Assembly (NCBI RefSeq): GCF_000422705.1
Contig: NZ_AUGO01000003.1
Coordinates: forward strand, 392,955 to 456,954
Direction of reading: 5' to 3'
DNA from: Flavobacterium soli DSM 19725
Lineage (GTDB): Bacteria > Bacteroidota > Bacteroidia > Flavobacteriales > Flavobacteriaceae
Length of the DNA stretch: 64,000 bases
The position numbers and the translations under genes are program-made. A model generated the notes under the pieces. It searched no databases and had not been told where the DNA came from. It saw only the letters and a program-made list of their open reading frames with translations. Positions 61,901 through 64,000 of the stretch are shown here, piece after piece (position 1 is the stretch's first letter; the number at the start of each line of letters is the position of its first letter).

Positions 61901-64000
61901 TGTTAGGAACCTTGTTGTCAATAATGAAGCTGCTACAAGCAATTTAACCATAACCAATGCAAATGTTAGTGCAACTGTTGGTGCGGTAAGTGTAAACGGA
62001 TTACTTACCATGCAACAAGGCAACATCATTTCTACACCTACCAACCTTTTACAAATTGGAATTAGCACAGGAACACCAGGAACTTTAACACATATAGATG
62101 GGGTAGTTAAAGGCGATGGCGTTACCGAAGGAGCAATGAGACGCTATACTGCCAATACTACTGCAACTGGACAAGGTTTTTTCCCTCTAGGAACAACAGC
62201 AAATCTAAAACGATTTATAACCACAGAATTTACGGGAACAAATGGTGGCTATCTTGACGCCACATTTGTTGTTGGCGAAGATATGGGAGATAACGGTTTG
62301 TTAGACCTATCAACCATTCCAGCTGTTGGGACATGCCCAGCCTTTACCGTCCTGAATACAGACGAGGATTTGTTTTGGAGAGTGACACCACAAACAGGAA
62401 CCCTTACTAGCGGAACTCATAAAGTGACTTTGAGAAAAGACAGCAATTCCAACATCTGTAAAGAAACCGTATTAAAACGTACCACTACCACTGCAGATTG
62501 GATAAATCCAGGTGACCATCTGGAAGGAACAGTTGAAGGGGGAGATATTATTGTGAGCCGTGAAGCAATGACTGGAACTCTAAAAGATTTCGGCCTTGGC
62601 AACGGAAATTGTTCTAGCACGTCAATAGTGTATAATGGTGGTGCATGGCCAACTACTATTTCCCGTCTAACACCAATTGAAATTAATGCAGATGTAGCTT
62701 TACCATTGGGAATATCCCAAGTTTGCGAATGTTGGGTATCTGAAAATGTTACACTTACTATCCCTGAGGGTGCTACACTAGAAGTAGTAAACGGAATCAC
62801 TCTGGAAGATGGGGCAACAGCAGACAACAATGGAAAAATTATAATTGAAGACTCAGGCAGCTTGGTACAAATAACGGATGTAGAAAATGCAACCGAAAAC
62901 AACAACACCGGTAACATCCGCATGCAACGCTTTGCAAAACCGATGTACCGTTTTGACTATACCTATTGGAGTTCACCCGTAAAAGCTGATCCTGCTGTAT
63001 TTTTACTAGGACGAGAACAAACACCAGCAGATGCGGACAACCCTATACCAGGACTTTCCCCTCAAACGCTATTCAACAAATACTTTGATTGGGACCAATC
63101 AGGACAAGGATGGAACATGATTCCTTATGGAAACGCAGCCATGACTGCCGGAAGAGGCTATATTGTGAGGGCTCCTCAAACCTATAACATGGAAGGTGTT
63201 GGGCCTTCTGCAATATTTGAAGCCAACTTTATTGGGGTCCCAAATAACGGAATCGTTCGCCATCCCGTTTCTGGCTCGAGCGATGTAAATGACAACTTGT
63301 GGAACCTGCTTGGAAATCCTTATCCATCGGCTATTGATGCCGACCTGTTTTGCGAAGCAAATGTTGGTCCTGCTAGCGGGAATGATGTTCTAGGCGGAAC
63401 GCTGTATTTTTGGACACACAACACAAATATCGTAGGATCGAATGGCATCTACAGCTATAACTCAGCTGATTATGCTTCCTATAACGGAACAGGTGGCACC
63501 GGCACAACAGAGTCAGCCCCATCAAGCGTTGATATTGGTGATTATATCAATACCACAATTCCATCAGGTAAGATCGCAGCCGGACAGGCCTTCTTTGTAA
63601 AAGGCATAGCCAATGGGGAAGCCATCTTTAACAACAGCATGCGTGTCACCGGAAATAACGATGAATTTTTCAGACCCGCTCCTACTACTCCCGTAGAAAA
63701 CTGGCAAACCACCGGAAAACACCGCGTGTGGCTGAATATAAAAGGACAAACCAAAGGCTTTAGCCAAGCACTTGTAGGCTATATCGAGAATGCCACCAAC
63801 GACTTGGACATCCGCTTTGACGGTGAAAGCTTTGGAGGCAATCAAGTAACACTGTATTCGGTTTTGAACAATAAAAAACTTGTCATACAAGGTCGTGCCT
63901 TGCCTTTCGACAATCAAGACCAAGTGCCGCTAGGGTATAAAACAACCCTGATAGGAACGCTTACCATCAGTATCGACCACCTCGACGGCCTGCTGGAAGG
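55920..64000 (+). CDS. Very large secreted multidomain protein (3' end beyond window)
   Basis: Opens with ATG at 55920 and stays open to the last base: more than 2,690 codons. Residues about 25-42 (LYLFLLLMMSGGGVHGQ) form a signal peptide after a basic N-terminal extension. Domains in order: an anchor-type beta domain, two FN3 domains (56.56-57.12 kb), a putative-Ig unit (57.14-57.39 kb), Big-type units around two YDG/MBG repeats (57.65-58.15 kb, VYDATTTAT and KTYNGTTAA), and more FN3-like units to 59.6 kb. The NRIEVTADRLAFV domain shared with the 49662 protein and a long Thr/Asn-rich stalk follow. From about 62.8 kb the shared C-terminal module starts (YRFDYTYWSSPV, GNPYPSA, GKHRVWLNIK, FGGNQVTLYS). 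A T9SS tail is expected just past the edge. Role unknown. Confidence 0.9.
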   Translation, partial: MKRAFNLGVIASSNNPFFVIKSSGIRLYLFLLLMMSGGGVHGQIISWNFTSGNTPNTNLPGGTTAVSFNTGGTTTTSGCTGNGYTIDNWNVNEYFQIIAPTTGYNITTMTFNTRSSGTGPRNFKVQYSSTGTGGTFTDLGTTFISPNGSCSGFSADFTAVNALDNNANTVIRLVFTGGEADGSPASGDAASGGTFRVDDLIINGAAIPSVVVPTVTTPTVSSITTTTATLGATVTNNGGATLTSRGTVWGTSATPTGNILAEGGTAVAAYTHGRTGFTANTLYYYRGYAVNSAGTGYSGDGTFTTVHNAPVMGSGSGATINSIDANWTAPASAGPAAFTYTVEVDNDPAFGSIDFTQANIASGTLTTNATGLLPSTIYYYRVKAVNAGGSSAWSSTSAGYTTLTPTTPVVTGASPSGTVGSAFSYSIVATNSPTSYAISSGTLPTGLNLNTTTGQITGTPTTAGSSSVDVTATNVSGTSAAATLNFTIAKGNQTISGLAATDSKTYGDANYALSTTASSGLTVSYSSSDTNVATVSGNTVTIVENGTTTITAMQAGDSNWNAASNTTQTLTVNQKALTITGLTGVNRVYDATTTATTTGTATLDGIVGSDDVSVSGTPVLNFTNKTVANGKAITVTGYTLAGTTASRYTLTQPTGLTANVTAAPLTITGAAASNKTYNGTTAATITGTLSGILLTDVVTLNGTGTFDTANAGTGKAVTSTSTLGGADAGNYTLTQPIGLTADITKANQTITFGALPAKTTSDADFSPGATSATSGTNPITYTSATPSVATIVGSNIHIVGAGTSVITASQAASTNYNAAPDVQQTLTVSTAPVTLANYLFNGTSCSSYTPSNVITNLTFNSIAPIGITCNSNVANAFSGSASWGTSINTSTRYLEFTVTADSGYLVTTASLVFDAWRSGAGATNYEVRSSLDSFGSNLGSGAVTTTSATKTVTLDSSFENLETVTFRIYGYGGSSTGDYRLDNISLIGNVTTGCTQPSTQASALTATTATVDGFSTNWTAGTGNGTMIVVRPTAQTNQNPTSGTSYTANLAWTSAGQINTNNRVVFRAAGTSAGPITGLTAETQYTVTAYEYNTTDECYNTTSAPTASIYTLSTEPTAHSATFTNTVVDYQQINLAFSASAGIGADGYVILRRADGVAPTTSGIVDGVAPASWTLPSGTVLVTTTTSGTTFNNTGLSGSTAYCYLLVPYNWNGSITGTYNYRTTATVPTTCGTTPAPPSLISDIINYETGFTYTDNIDYKSFQSSTITDATNNVAVFNFKVRDGGSALSDTDTFPTILQGLVINYTGQASTINKAELFSGSTKISAGSTVAANSITFNLSNLGNAAFTVADNTETTFTLRVTFNTTALDNDKLVFSVGSATAGSTNTSSQFTTITAQSDSNTGNDKNRIEVTADRLAFVQQPNTVSINTLMSPSVTVSANDVNGNRDLDQTGNVSITSTGTLTGTPVSEAFSSGLATFSSLTHTVAATGRTLSAASTGLTGIVSTSFDITEIVYVNGDFRSTSDGNWHSTAASNTASWESFNGSIWAVSSAPGTNAASLGTKTVYIRNNIFLVGTNTAPNVVIENGGILSTSTVGATFVNLLVKSGGKFNRESNASGVSGIFEVEDNGTVTFKHTSLSTSRSTTIWAGTEKFHANSNFEIVYSDNTVMPVVQASGDVSTYTDPITNTTACFGNVIINCSTGKANVVHSGFNSQLTHKDLIYRSNSDTAPLSAGSITTTIGGNIIIENTYDQSSITLSGSAVTIDVTVKGNIEHNDNTIFRPTTNLSANSTLTVEGNIHINSTGTINMNAGSGALVGTSILNLKGDLYVANSGSLISTATGSNSFNFNGTGDGSSDAQTQTIDVVNQSTASNIAFTIKRGAYVKLINQNFALGTASTLTVESSATSTSFGGTLDFGFDGTNGAGTNALAVTGPSFVAQTGSVLKITSPDGITPLGTATGNVRTTTTRTYATSTPFGDYYYIGKSNQITGTGLPANVRNLVVNNEAATSNLTITNANVSATVGAVSVNGLLTMQQGNIISTPTNLLQIGISTGTPGTLTHIDGVVKGDGVTEGAMRRYTANTTATGQGFFPLGTTANLKRFITTEFTGTNGGYLDATFVVGEDMGDNGLLDLSTIPAVGTCPAFTVLNTDEDLFWRVTPQTGTLTSGTHKVTLRKDSNSNICKETVLKRTTTTADWINPGDHLEGTVEGGDIIVSREAMTGTLKDFGLGNGNCSSTSIVYNGGAWPTTISRLTPIEINADVALPLGISQVCECWVSENVTLTIPEGATLEVVNGITLEDGATADNNGKIIIEDSGSLVQITDVENATENNNTGNIRMQRFAKPMYRFDYTYWSSPVKADPAVFLLGREQTPADADNPIPGLSPQTLFNKYFDWDQSGQGWNMIPYGNAAMTAGRGYIVRAPQTYNMEGVGPSAIFEANFIGVPNNGIVRHPVSGSSDVNDNLWNLLGNPYPSAIDADLFCEANVGPASGNDVLGGTLYFWTHNTNIVGSNGIYSYNSADYASYNGTGGTGTTESAPSSVDIGDYINTTIPSGKIAAGQAFFVKGIANGEAIFNNSMRVTGNNDEFFRPAPTTPVENWQTTGKHRVWLNIKGQTKGFSQALVGYIENATNDLDIRFDGESFGGNQVTLYSVLNNKKLVIQGRALPFDNQDQVPLGYKTTLIGTLTISIDHLDGLLE

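Noticed and set aside
1..64000. tRNA, rRNA, riboswitch, phage or integrase genes
   Set aside because: All larger intergenic gaps were read on both strands and no cloverleaf, rRNA-like, classic riboswitch or recombinase sequence was recognised. A tRNAscan/Rfam run would be decisive.

Overview
The window looks like chromosomal DNA from a Flavobacterium-like member of the Bacteroidetes (Flavobacteriaceae). The base composition is AT-rich. Many secreted proteins end in type IX secretion (T9SS) sorting domains. Promoters carry the Bacteroidetes -7 element TAnnTTTG, leaders are A-rich without clear Shine-Dalgarno sequences, and the core proteins (SucA/OdhB, AspS, bio genes, RND pump) are of flavobacterial type. 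No rRNA, tRNA, CRISPR array, intact insertion sequence or phage gene was recognised.

Layout. 1-16.3 kb is a surface/secretion island. It holds a truncated FN3/cleaved-adhesin protein, a small exported protein, a DUF11/DUF7619-like T9SS protein, a very large FN3/RCC1 adhesin broken by one extra TA in a (TA)n tract near 10.81 kb, a YWTD beta-propeller T9SS protein, and a membrane-spanning TPR/AraC regulator. 16.5-22.6 kb is housekeeping: sucA-odhB on the minus strand, a small outer-membrane protein, and a polyprenyl synthase with a small partner gene. 22.7-29.5 kb is a TetR-tolC-hlyD-RND efflux locus with two operator-like palindromes around its promoter. 29.5-35.3 kb is an iron/siderophore-type uptake cluster: TonB receptor, DUF4198 protein, two small membrane proteins and a PepSY-TM protein. 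Its promoter is bracketed by a 17-bp perfect inverted repeat.

35.3-39.9 kb holds a lipoprotein, a MORN-like protein, a TlpA-like thioredoxin, aspS and a cold-shock protein. 40-44.4 kb is a biotin cluster (bioF-bioD-bioA) followed by a FabF-like ketosynthase. 44.6-64 kb holds three giant secreted proteins with the same long C-terminal module, which I take to be the ChiA-like type C T9SS sorting region. recX lies between the first two. The third starts at 55,920 and runs off the window end after more than 2,690 codons.

The themes that stand out are (i) a dense set of T9SS cargo, one gene of which looks slippage-controlled or recently broken, and (ii) several well-formed palindromic operators: TetR-type at 22.7 kb, iron-type at 29.5-29.7 kb, and a 26-bp LacI-operator-like palindrome at 48.5 kb. 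(iii) Intergenic and intragenic heptamer tandem repeats also recur. I found no clearly new defence or mobile system. The strongest leads are the (TA)n switch, the operator architectures and the modular giant proteins.
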